A stretch of 5,536 bases of DNA from Pseudomonas sp. (GTDB lineage Bacteria; Pseudomonadota; Gammaproteobacteria; Pseudomonadales; Pseudomonadaceae): NCBI GenBank assembly GCA_029240955.1, contig JARDZH010000180.1:1-5536 (forward strand), in the 5' to 3' direction. The notes below the pieces were generated by a model. It did not search any database, was not told where the DNA came from, and was given only the letters and a program-made list of their open reading frames with translations. Positions 1 to 5,536 of this stretch are shown here, piece after piece (the stretch's first letter is position 1; each line of letters begins with the position of its first letter). Made by a program: the position numbers and the translations under genes.

Positions 1-193
1 GCGCGAGCTGCTGCTGTTTTTGCTCTGCCCGCTGATCGGTCTGGTGGCCGACCTGTGGCTGATGGTCAGTCTCGATCATCTGGCGGTGTGGCTGGGGCTG
101 AGCTGGTTGGCGATTGGCGTGGTTTACCTCGCCGTGCTCACCAGCGGTTTCCGCCGTCAGCCGCCGGAACTGGATTTTCAGGAAGCCGGCTGA
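1..193 (+). CDS. C-terminal end of an APC-type (amino acid/polyamine) permease, 5' truncated
   Basis: Reading from base 2, an open frame of 63 codons ends at TGA 191-193; the rest of the gene lies left of the window. The visible part holds two strongly hydrophobic segments (about residues 2-22 and 27-48 of the fragment) joined by a short loop. A polar tail of about 14 residues follows, beginning FRRQPPELDF. Two final membrane helices and a short Arg/Pro/Glu tail of this kind are typical of the C-terminus of bacterial APC-superfamily permeases, which import amino acids or polyamines across the inner membrane. The family call rests on overall resemblance only; no substrate-binding residue is visible, so the substrate is unknown. 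The gene is convergent with the kinase gene at 201-1604, with 7 bases between stop codons and no clear terminator hairpin. Another multi-helix transporter family is the main alternative. Confidence 0.6.
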   Translation, partial: RELLLFLLCPLIGLVADLWLMVSLDHLAVWLGLSWLAIGVVYLAVLTSGFRRQPPELDFQEAG

Positions 194-200
194 AGGTGTC

Positions 201-1604
201 TCAAGCGGCCGGGCTGTTCTGGCGCATGGGCAGTTCGACACGGAACGTCGTGCCCACGCCCGGTTCGCTGCGCACCCGAATGTCTCCGCCATGTTTTTTC
301 ACGATGCCGTAGGACAGCGACAGGCCGAGGCCTGTCCCCTGGCCAACCGGTTTGGTGGTGAAAAACGGGTCGAAGATTTTTTGCAAGGTGTCCGGGGCAA
401 TGCCCGAGCCAGTGTCGGCGACCTCAACCCAGGCGATGTCTTGCTGCACACCGGTGCGCAAGGTGATGGTGCCACGCTCGGGCCCCATGGCCTGTGCGGC
501 ATTGACCACCAGGTTCATGATCACTTGATTGATTTGCGACGGCAGGCACTCGATGTCCGGTAACGGCTGGTACTCCCTGATCACGTCGGCTTTGTACTTG
601 AGCTCGCTGGCAACGATGTTCAAAGTCGACTCGATGCCTTGCTGCAAATTGGCCCACTGCCATTGCTGACTGTTATCGACGCGGGAAAAATCCTTCAGGT
701 CTTTGACGATCTGACCGACCCGGCCGATGCCTTCCTTGGACTCGCGAATCAACAGCGGAATGTCGTCGAGGAGAAAATCCAGCTCGGTCTCTTCACGCAG
801 GCGCTGCAATCTGGCTGCCGCTTCGCTGTCGAGCCCAGGCAGATAGCTCTGATACGCCTCGAGCAGGGCCAGCAACTGTTTGAAATAGCCGTCGAGAGAA
901 CCAAGATTGGAGGAAATAAAGCCGATCGGGTTGTTGATTTCGTGGGCGACGCCCGCAGCCATCTGTCCCAGTGACGCGAGCTTTTCCGACTGCACCAATT
1001 GGCTTTCCAGTTGCTTGCGCTCGTCGATTTCCCGTTGCAGGGCTTCGCTGGCCTGCTTGAATTCCAGGGTGCGCTGATCCACCAGATGTTCCAGATGATG
1101 CATTTGCAACGAGGCCCTTTCGGTCATCTGCCATTTGGTCAGCAGGGTATTGGCCATCTGCTGCACTTCAATATTGTCGAACGGCTTTTTCAGGATCAGC
1201 AAGCGGTCGTGCGCCTGCAATCGGTCCAGCAATTCATCCCAGGAATAGTCCGAATACGCGGTGCAGACCACGACCTGCAATTGCGGGTCGTGCTGCCAGA
1301 GGTGTTCGATGGTTTTTGCGCCGTCCCAGCCGTCGGGCATGCGCATGTCGACAAAGGCCAATGCGTACGGACGTTGTTCCTGCAAAGCCTGGATCAGCTT
1401 GCCCAGCCCTTCCTCGCCACCGTAGGCCGAATCCAGTTCCAGCAATGGGCGCTGGGGACGAACCTGCGCCCCGAACAGTGCGGCCTCCATTTCGTCCAGC
1501 TCAACCGATTGCGCCGTGACCGGCGTGAGAATCTTGCGAAAGTCTTCATGAATCGACGGCATATCGTCGATCAGCAGAATGCGGCGGTTCGACAATTCGC
1601 TCAT
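201..1604 (-). CDS. Soluble receiver-histidine kinase (REC-HisKA-HATPase_c), 467 aa
   Basis: A cytoplasmic two-component protein with inverted hybrid order: receiver first, kinase second. The receiver (about residues 7-155) has the acidic pair D13/D14, phosphoacceptor D86 in VDMRMP, T115 and K140 in KKPF. An extra stretch of about 30 residues (27-60) lies between the first helix and the middle of the domain. A helical, probably coiled-coil linker (about 158-208) leads to the dimerisation/phosphotransfer helix with H221 in AHEINNP. The ATP-binding domain has N364/N368 (N box), DTGSGI 397-402 (G1), DPFFTT from 412 (F box) and GTGLGLS 423-429 (G2), so all catalytic motifs look intact. There is no membrane segment or other sensor domain. 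The start at 1604 is chosen because its ATG overlaps the upstream stop as ATGA and has GGAG 5 bases upstream; the frame stays open to 1718 but would overlap the upstream gene much further. It is the last gene of the operon. The receiver is probably where another kinase feeds in (inference). Confidence 0.93.
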   Translation of the reverse strand: MSELSNRRILLIDDMPSIHEDFRKILTPVTAQSVELDEMEAALFGAQVRPQRPLLELDSAYGGEEGLGKLIQALQEQRPYALAFVDMRMPDGWDGAKTIEHLWQHDPQLQVVVCTAYSDYSWDELLDRLQAHDRLLILKKPFDNIEVQQMANTLLTKWQMTERASLQMHHLEHLVDQRTLEFKQASEALQREIDERKQLESQLVQSEKLASLGQMAAGVAHEINNPIGFISSNLGSLDGYFKQLLALLEAYQSYLPGLDSEAAARLQRLREETELDFLLDDIPLLIRESKEGIGRVGQIVKDLKDFSRVDNSQQWQWANLQQGIESTLNIVASELKYKADVIREYQPLPDIECLPSQINQVIMNLVVNAAQAMGPERGTITLRTGVQQDIAWVEVADTGSGIAPDTLQKIFDPFFTTKPVGQGTGLGLSLSYGIVKKHGGDIRVRSEPGVGTTFRVELPMRQNSPAA

Positions 1605-3415
1605 GCGTGCTCCGTTACGGTAATCAGCGGTAACTGCAGGGTGAACAGCGCGCCCTTGCCCGGTCCGTCGCTGTGGGCGCTGAGATGGCCGTTCATCTCG
1701 ATCGCGGCCAGGGCGCAACTGTGCAGGCCGAAGCCGTGGCCTTCCTTGCGGGTGGTGAATCCGTGGGCAAAGATCCGTGCCATATTTTCCGCTGCGATGC
1801 CCTCGCCATCGTCCTTGACGCTGATCTGCAAAATGCTGTCATCGACAGTTTTCACTGCCAGAGTCATGGTCCGCGGGCGGTTGTTGAGGTCGGACATGGC
1901 GTACTTGGCGTTGCTGATGAGATTGATCAGGATCAGCAGCAGGCGGTGTTTGTCGCCCATTACCTGCGGCACGTCGCCATAGTCCCTGACCACCGTGACG
2001 TGATGGCGGGTCAGGGCACCGGCGTTCATGCGCAAGGCGTCTTCGAGCAATTCATCGATGAACAGCGGCTCGGTCATGCTGCTGGCGCCGGCATAGGATT
2101 GCTGGGTGGCGACGATGTCCTTGATGTGGTCGACGCTTTTGCTCATTTGCATCAGCTCATCGGCCATTTCCTGTTGTTCCTGAGCTATGGCAGTGACCAG
2201 TTGGTTGAGGTAGGCGGGGAGCAATTTGCCTTTGGCGTCTTCGCGCAAAAATACGCCGAGGTCGTCCGGGTGCTCGTTGATCAACTGCATCGCCTTGGCC
2301 AGACCCTGGGTCTTGCTGCTGCGCAATTTTCGCGCAATCAGATCGGAAGAAATATTCACGCTGTTGAGCACGTTGCCGACGTTATGCAGAACGTTGGTGG
2401 CGATTTCCGCCATGCCGGCCTGACGTGCGGCATCGAGCAGTTCGCTCTGTGCGTTTTTCAGTTCGCGGGTGCGCTCATCGACCCGCTGTTCCAGCACATC
2501 GTTGGCGGTCTGCAGCGCCGCATTGACCCGGTTGATTTCGGCGAAACTGCCGATCAGGCGGATCGTCAGGCCCACCAGCGACAGCACCAGCAACACGGAA
2601 AACAGCAGCATGTAGAAATGGTATTGGCGGTCGATCCTGTCGGCCCGCTGCTGATCGCGATCAAGCAGGGTGGTCATGGTGTCCAGGCGTTCGGCGACGG
2701 GGATCGCTTCGATGCTTTCGAGCAATTGATTGACCTGCGGTTGTTCACGGGCAATCAGGGCTATGTGATTGCTCAGAATCCTGATCGGTGCCTGGAATTC
2801 TTCCGGCAGCCGTTGTGCATTGACCGCGAGTTTGTTCAGCCCCACCTCGATTTCGGCGGCGCGCTCGGCGCTGGTGACCTGGGCAAATTCCAGTGCACTG
2901 AGCAGCAGGTCGTAGGTGTCGGTGGTGATGTTCTGCAACTGCGATTTGTCGAAGTCGGGCAGGTTGGCCAGTTGCTGCTGAATGTCATCCTCGGCGGTTG
3001 GCAGGAACGCCAGCGAATTGCGCAGCAAGGCATTGTGCGATTTGAACTGCTCGACCAGTCGGGATTTCTCTTTCATCGCCTGCAGAAAATCGACATGCGC
3101 CTGGTGCCATTGCGCCGCTTCGTTGCGCCCATGCCCCGATTCGATGTCGGTAAAACGCTCCCAGAGCTGATTCATCGCGTTCATTGGCGATACCAGCGGG
3201 TCGTAGTTGTGCGAGATCGCCACCCTGGCCTTGAGGATCTCGTTTTCCCATAGCGAATCCTGCTGTTTGATCTGCCGGATGAGGTCCCGCGATTCGGTGT
3301 TTGTCATCGTCTGGTCAGAGCTGGACTTGAAGTACAGAAACAGCAGCACCGAAGCCAGCGCGAATGCGATCAACGACAAGAGCAGCAGGCTGCGGCGCCG
3401 CGAAATGTTCATCAT
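1601..3415 (-). CDS. Membrane sensor histidine kinase with periplasmic DAHL-like all-helical sensor, 604 aa
   Basis: An inner-membrane histidine kinase. The N-terminus has basic residues RRR 6-8, then a first membrane helix at about 10-29. A long helical, Gln/Leu/Glu-rich region at about 30-265 should lie in the periplasm, and a second membrane helix spans about 267-289. The periplasmic part resembles the double all-helical ligand-binding (DAHL) family, including the early motif with W56 and NYDPL 70-74. A coiled coil (about 293-332) leads to the phosphotransfer helix, where H344 sits in VLHNVGNVLNS. The ATPase domain has N498/N502, DDGEGI 535-540, FAHGFTT from 549 and HGFGLH 560-565. There is no receiver domain. 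Start: ATG 3415 forms an ATGA overlap with the peroxidase stop and has GGGAAGG 6 bases upstream; a GTG at 3430 (609 aa) and the next ATG at 3412 are alternatives. Oddity: the residue after the phosphorylatable His is Asn, not the usual Glu/Asp. The ligand is unknown. Confidence 0.92.
   Translation of the reverse strand: MMNISRRRSLLLLSLIAFALASVLLFLYFKSSSDQTMTNTESRDLIRQIKQQDSLWENEILKARVAISHNYDPLVSPMNAMNQLWERFTDIESGHGRNEAAQWHQAHVDFLQAMKEKSRLVEQFKSHNALLRNSLAFLPTAEDDIQQQLANLPDFDKSQLQNITTDTYDLLLSALEFAQVTSAERAAEIEVGLNKLAVNAQRLPEEFQAPIRILSNHIALIAREQPQVNQLLESIEAIPVAERLDTMTTLLDRDQQRADRIDRQYHFYMLLFSVLLVLSLVGLTIRLIGSFAEINRVNAALQTANDVLEQRVDERTRELKNAQSELLDAARQAGMAEIATNVLHNVGNVLNSVNISSDLIARKLRSSKTQGLAKAMQLINEHPDDLGVFLREDAKGKLLPAYLNQLVTAIAQEQQEMADELMQMSKSVDHIKDIVATQQSYAGASSMTEPLFIDELLEDALRMNAGALTRHHVTVVRDYGDVPQVMGDKHRLLLILINLISNAKYAMSDLNNRPRTMTLAVKTVDDSILQISVKDDGEGIAAENMARIFAHGFTTRKEGHGFGLHSCALAAIEMNGHLSAHSDGPGKGALFTLQLPLITVTEHA
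1610..1613 (-). promoter_or_regulatory. Ribosome binding site GGAG for the receiver-kinase gene
   Basis: On the minus strand GGAG lies 5 bases before ATG 1604, inside the last codons of the upstream kinase gene. It supports the 467-residue start over the longer open frame to 1718. Confidence 0.65.
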
Positions 3416-4368
3416 GGCTTGCCTTCCCACTGGCCGGTCAGGGTCTTGAGAAACTGAATGATCAGGGTTTTGTCTTCGTTGCCCGGCATGCGCCCCAGTT
3501 GATACTGGAACATGATGTCCACCGCCTGTTCGAGGGTCGCCGCCGAGCCGTCGTGGAAATACGGCGCGGTCAGTGCGACGTTGCGCAGGCTGGGAACCTT
3601 GAACACCGCACGATCGGCTTCGTCGCCGGTAACATTGAAGCGCCCCAGGTCGGCCTCCGTCGCCTGGCCGCGATCGGCAATGTAGTCGCGGAACACACCG
3701 AATTTCTGGAACATGTTGCCGCCAATGTTCACCCCTTGATGACAGGCAATGCAGCCGTACTCCTTGAACCGTTGGTAGCCCTGTTTTTCTTCGTAGCTGA
3801 GGATGGCGGTATCGCCCAGCAGGTACTGATCGAACCGGGAACCGGGGGTCAACAAGGTGCGCTCGAAGGCTGCGAGCGCCCGCTGAACATTGACCTTGGT
3901 GAGACCGTCCGGGTAGATCGCGGAGAAGCTGCGACGGTAGTCGGGGTCCTCGCCGATGCGTTTGAGGACCGTGTCCCAGTCGCTGCCCATTTCATGAGGG
4001 CTGGTGACGACCACATCGCTCTGCTCTTCGAGCGTCTCGACGCGGCCGTCCCAAAACTGGCGAAAGTTCAGGCTGGCGTTGAGCACCGTGGGCGTATTGA
4101 TCGCCACCGGCTTACCGTCGAACCCCAGAGACAGCGCGCGGTTGTCGGCACCATTCCTGTCCAGTTGATGGCAACTGGCGCAGGACAGGGTGTTATTTAC
4201 CGATAACCTGGGGTCATGGAACAGTTGCCGCCCCAGAGCCACGCGCCCGGCATCCTGGCGGGGCAACTCTGGCAGTGGTTTGAGCGGCTCGTTCAGCGGT
4301 TCGGCGATAGCGCCACCGCACAGCAGCAGCGTCAGGACCAGGCGCAGAAAAGCTGTTGGCAGATTCAC
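3412..4368 (-). CDS. Exported diheme cytochrome c peroxidase (CCP/MauG family), 318 aa
   Basis: A predicted periplasmic peroxidase reducing H2O2 to water with electrons from small c-type cytochromes or similar donors. A Sec signal peptide covers about residues 1-22 (R9, hydrophobic 10-21, likely cleavage after AIA). Two heme c sites are present: CASCH 63-67 and CIACH 206-210. Family landmarks are LFHDPRLS 49-56, TPTVLNAS 92-99, FWDGR 105-109, EMG 126-128, VPSLRNV 258-264, APYFHDGS 268-275 and VDIM 283-286. M286 aligns with the Met ligand of the high-potential heme, E126 with the catalytic Glu and W106 with the inter-heme Trp of classical CcpA (alignment from memory). F83 falls where CcpA has a distal His, pointing to a subfamily other than canonical CcpA. 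Length suits the family. The start is GTG 4368: an in-frame TAG at 4375-4377 excludes upstream starts, and later starts would lose the signal peptide. The ribosome site is weak. It is the first operon gene, overlapping the kinase by ATGA. Confidence 0.93.
   Translation of the reverse strand: MNLPTAFLRLVLTLLLCGGAIAEPLNEPLKPLPELPRQDAGRVALGRQLFHDPRLSVNNTLSCASCHQLDRNGADNRALSLGFDGKPVAINTPTVLNASLNFRQFWDGRVETLEEQSDVVVTSPHEMGSDWDTVLKRIGEDPDYRRSFSAIYPDGLTKVNVQRALAAFERTLLTPGSRFDQYLLGDTAILSYEEKQGYQRFKEYGCIACHQGVNIGGNMFQKFGVFRDYIADRGQATEADLGRFNVTGDEADRAVFKVPSLRNVALTAPYFHDGSAATLEQAVDIMFQYQLGRMPGNEDKTLIIQFLKTLTGQWEGKP
3422..3428 (-). promoter_or_regulatory. Ribosome binding site GGGAAGG for the membrane kinase gene
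   Basis: On the minus strand GGGAAGG ends 6 bases before ATG 3415 and 9 before ATG 3412, within the final codons of the peroxidase gene. It favours the overlapping ATG pair over the GTG at 3430, which it would follow rather than precede. Confidence 0.65.
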
Positions 4369-4397
4369 GGGGCGCTACCGCACAAGGCTGTGTTCAT
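4365..4397 (-). CDS. Possible 10-codon leader ORF (MNTALCGSAP) overlapping the peroxidase start
   Basis: An ATG at 4397 opens a frame of 10 codons whose TGA (4367-4365) overlaps the GTG start of the peroxidase as GTGA. The peroxidase start has no strong Shine-Dalgarno of its own, so ribosomes finishing this mini-ORF could re-initiate there. The mini-ORF also lacks a convincing ribosome site (only GGGCAG-like bases upstream), and so short a frame can arise by chance. The peptide matches nothing I know. Treat it as a possible translational-coupling element rather than a confirmed gene. Confidence 0.2.
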   Translation of the reverse strand: MNTALCGSAP

Positions 4398-4468
4398 GCC
4401 GCGCTGCCCGGGTTTTCGTACGCAGTTTTCGTCGAGAGCATCCCTTTCCCTCATCCTCGGGTTCGTCG

Positions 4469-4482
4469 GCGGCCATGACCGC
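4469..4482. promoter_or_regulatory. Near-palindrome GCGGCCATGACCGC, possible operator
   Basis: Six of seven base pairs of this 14-base inverted repeat match about its centre. It lies just downstream of the candidate -10 of the leftward promoter, about where transcription of the peroxidase operon would start, a usual place for a repressor site. I do not recognise it as the site of any known regulator, and a 14-base near-palindrome can occur by chance in GC-rich DNA. Confidence 0.2.
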
Positions 4483-4487
4483 TCATC

Positions 4488-4515
4488 GTATTAAGAGTAG
4501 TCGGCCGTTCGTCAG
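4488..4515 (-). promoter_or_regulatory. Candidate sigma70-type promoter of the peroxidase-kinase operon
   Basis: On the minus strand CTGACG (4515-4510, 4 of 6 matches to TTGACA) is followed after 16 bases by TAATAC (4493-4488, 3 of 6 to TATAAT) in a locally AT-richer stretch. It would give a leader of roughly 110 bases before GTG 4368. The boxes are weak, so an activator could be needed. I found no ANR/FNR-type TTGAT-N4-ATCAA site in the region. Confidence 0.28.
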
Positions 4516-4516
4516 C

Positions 4517-4545
4517 TTGCCTGCGCAGCACGGCAGAAGTTTAGT
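4517..4545 (+). promoter_or_regulatory. Candidate sigma70-type promoter of the response regulator gene
   Basis: TTGCCT (4517-4522, 4 of 6 matches) and TTTAGT (4540-4545, 4 of 6) are separated by 17 bases. Transcription would begin near 4552, leaving a leader of about 100 bases that contains the hairpin at 4582-4616. It is back to back with the leftward candidate promoter, so the two could share control. This is a weak match found by eye. Confidence 0.25.
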
Positions 4546-4581
4546 GTGGGCAATCGGCAAAATCATCTAGCCTTCATGGCA

Positions 4582-4616
4582 GATGCGGATCGGTGCGGGG
4601 GGCACAGCGCCGCATC
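4582..4616 (+). other. Imperfect hairpin in the response regulator leader
   Basis: GATGCGG (4582-4588) pairs perfectly with CCGCATC (4610-4616). Inside it GTGC (4593-4596) pairs with GCAC (4602-4605) around a GGGGG loop. The two stems are separated by a small internal mismatch. It ends 22 bases before the ribosome site of the response regulator gene. There is no following U-run, so it is not a standard intrinsic terminator. It might be a leader RNA structure or a protein-binding inverted repeat. Confidence 0.3.
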
Positions 4617-4638
4617 GTTCATGTTCACTGTTGCACTT

Positions 4639-4642
4639 GAGG
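4639..4642 (+). promoter_or_regulatory. Ribosome binding site GAGG for the response regulator gene
   Basis: GAGG lies 7 bases before ATG 4650, a good spacing. It fixes the start of the rightward gene. Confidence 0.65.
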
Positions 4643-4649
4643 CCATCCC

Positions 4650-5536
4650 ATGGAAGAACAATCCACACCGTCCAGTCAGCGCTCCAGAGTGCTGCTGGTC
4701 GACGACGAGGAATCGATTCTCAACAGCCTGCGCCGCCTGCTGCGCAGCCAACCCTATGACGTTCTGCTGGCCACCAGCGGTGCCCAGGCGCTGGACCTGC
4801 TGGCGCAGCAACCGGTGGATCTGGTGATAAGCGATGCGCGTATGCCCGGCATGGACGGCGCGACCTTGCTGGCGCAGGTGCGCGAACGGCATCCGGGCAC
4901 TTTGCGGATCATGCTCACCGGGTACGCTGACCCGAGCGCCATCATCAAGGCGATCAATGACGGGCAGATCCATCGTTACATCAGCAAACCGTGGAACGAC
5001 GAAGAGCTGCTGCTGATTCTGCGTCAGGCGCTCGAGCATCAGCATTCGGAACGCGAACGCCAGCGCCTGGAGCGGCTTGCCCGCGCGCAGAACGCGCAAC
5101 TGAAACAGCTCAACAGCGCGCTGCAAAAACACGTCGCGGCGCGGACCGCCGAGTTGCAGCAGACCGCTGACATGCTCGATCTGGCGTACGAAGAACTCAA
5201 ACACAGCTATGTCACCGGCACAGAGGTGTTCTCGCTGCTGGCGAACCTGCGCTTGCCGCCCTCCAAGCAGACCAACCGGCAAATCATCGAACTGGTGCGC
5301 GGCTACAGCAAGGTCCATGGCCTGGATGAAGCGTCCAGTCGTGACCTGACCATGGCCGCCGCGCTCTACAACATCGGCAAACTGAGCTGGCCGGACTCAA
5401 TGATGGTCACACCGTCCGATCTGCTGCATTCTGCAGAGCGCGAGCGTTATCGCGGCTATCCGAAGCAGAGCGAATCGCTGTTGATGACCCTTGACCCGAT
5501 GAAAGATGCCGCCCGGTTGATCCTGCATCATCAGGA
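4650..5536 (+). CDS. Response regulator with degenerate HD-GYP (YN-GYP) output domain, 3' truncated
   Basis: The frame is open from ATG 4650 to the window end (295 codons visible). The receiver (about residues 12-128) has D18/D19, phosphoacceptor D62 in SDARMPGMDG, T90 in MLTGY and K113 in ISKPW, the pattern usual in RpfG-like regulators. A charged coiled coil (about 130-185) follows, then a helical domain aligning with HD-GYP. HD-GYP proteins normally hydrolyse cyclic di-GMP using metal held by conserved His/Asp. Here the HD dyad is Y240-N241 in LYNIGK, the first ligand His appears to be N209 and the His of the HP motif appears to be Y270, while H293-H294 remain. The GYP signature itself would lie past the edge (YRGYP at 267-271 is not it). 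P. aeruginosa PA2572 is, as I recall, a response regulator of this YN-GYP kind, so this may be a relative. Catalysis is unlikely; a regulatory or binding role is more plausible. It is divergent from the kinase operon and may be its target. Confidence 0.88.
   Translation, partial: MEEQSTPSSQRSRVLLVDDEESILNSLRRLLRSQPYDVLLATSGAQALDLLAQQPVDLVISDARMPGMDGATLLAQVRERHPGTLRIMLTGYADPSAIIKAINDGQIHRYISKPWNDEELLLILRQALEHQHSERERQRLERLARAQNAQLKQLNSALQKHVAARTAELQQTADMLDLAYEELKHSYVTGTEVFSLLANLRLPPSKQTNRQIIELVRGYSKVHGLDEASSRDLTMAAALYNIGKLSWPDSMMVTPSDLLHSAERERYRGYPKQSESLLMTLDPMKDAARLILHHQ

Noticed and set aside
184..210. Bidirectional terminator between the convergent permease and kinase stops
   Set aside because: Only a short AGCCGGCT palindrome (184-191) and partly matching GC-rich bases are present; no stable stem with a T-run was seen.
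1605..1718. A 38-residue N-terminal extension of the receiver-kinase
   Set aside because: The extension is Arg/Pro-rich and lies out of frame within the end of the upstream kinase gene; the ATGA overlap with GGAG at 1604 is a far better start.
999..1982. A 327-codon + strand open frame spanning the junction of the two kinase genes
   Set aside because: It crosses two clearly coding genes on the other strand and has no family resemblance; it is a codon-bias shadow.
1673..3253. A 526-codon open frame on the + strand opposite the membrane kinase gene
   Set aside because: It is antisense to a kinase with all motifs intact, shows no recognisable domain, and long antisense frames are common in GC-rich Pseudomonas genes.
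3364..4206. A 280-codon + strand open frame opposite the peroxidase gene
   Set aside because: Antisense to a gene with signal peptide and both heme sites intact; no recognisable protein features.
4369..4649. ANR/FNR box or sigma54 promoter, which might be expected near a cytochrome c peroxidase
   Set aside because: I found no TTGAT-N4-ATCAA match. The best GGGCAC...GC pair near 4600-4613 has the wrong spacing for a sigma54 site.
4563..5318. A 251-codon - strand open frame opposite the response regulator
   Set aside because: The + strand frame carries complete receiver motifs and a good ribosome site; the minus frame is its shadow.
5448..5462. YRGYP (residues 267-271) as the GYP signature of the HD-GYP domain
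   Set aside because: It precedes the HH pair, whereas the true GYP motif follows it; this segment aligns with the HP-motif helix, so the match is coincidental.

Overview
The window looks like chromosomal DNA from a Pseudomonas, most likely the P. fluorescens group. I infer this from the moderately high GC, the CTG/GCC/CGC-rich codon use, the tight gene packing and the protein families present. I see no insertion sequence, phage gene, tRNA, rRNA or CRISPR array.

Layout, left to right. (1) Bases 1-193 (+) hold the last 63 codons of an integral membrane transporter, most like an APC-family permease. It ends 7 bases from the stop codon of the convergent gene. (2) Bases 201-4368 (-) are a compact three-gene operon. 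Read in its own direction it encodes an exported diheme cytochrome c peroxidase (3412-4368), a membrane sensor histidine kinase with a large periplasmic all-helical sensor (1601-3415), and a soluble kinase with an N-terminal receiver domain (201-1604). Both internal junctions are 4-base ATGA overlaps. The peroxidase start is a GTG that may itself overlap a 10-codon leader ORF through GTGA. (3) Bases 4369-4649 are a divergent control region with weak candidate promoters on both strands, a near-palindrome and an imperfect hairpin. (4) From 4650 (+) to the window edge runs a response regulator: a receiver, a coiled coil and a degenerate HD-GYP domain in which the HD dyad is Tyr-Asn (YN-GYP type). 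It is cut off by the window end.

How the genes may work together (inference). The peroxidase handles peroxide in the periplasm. The membrane kinase samples the same compartment, and its co-translation with the peroxidase suggests a functional link. That kinase has no receiver of its own, but the next gene supplies one fused to a second kinase, and the divergent gene supplies a stand-alone response regulator. A two-kinase relay ending in a probably non-catalytic YN-GYP output is the most interesting reading of the window. The individual families are known; the combination and its signal are what deserve attention.
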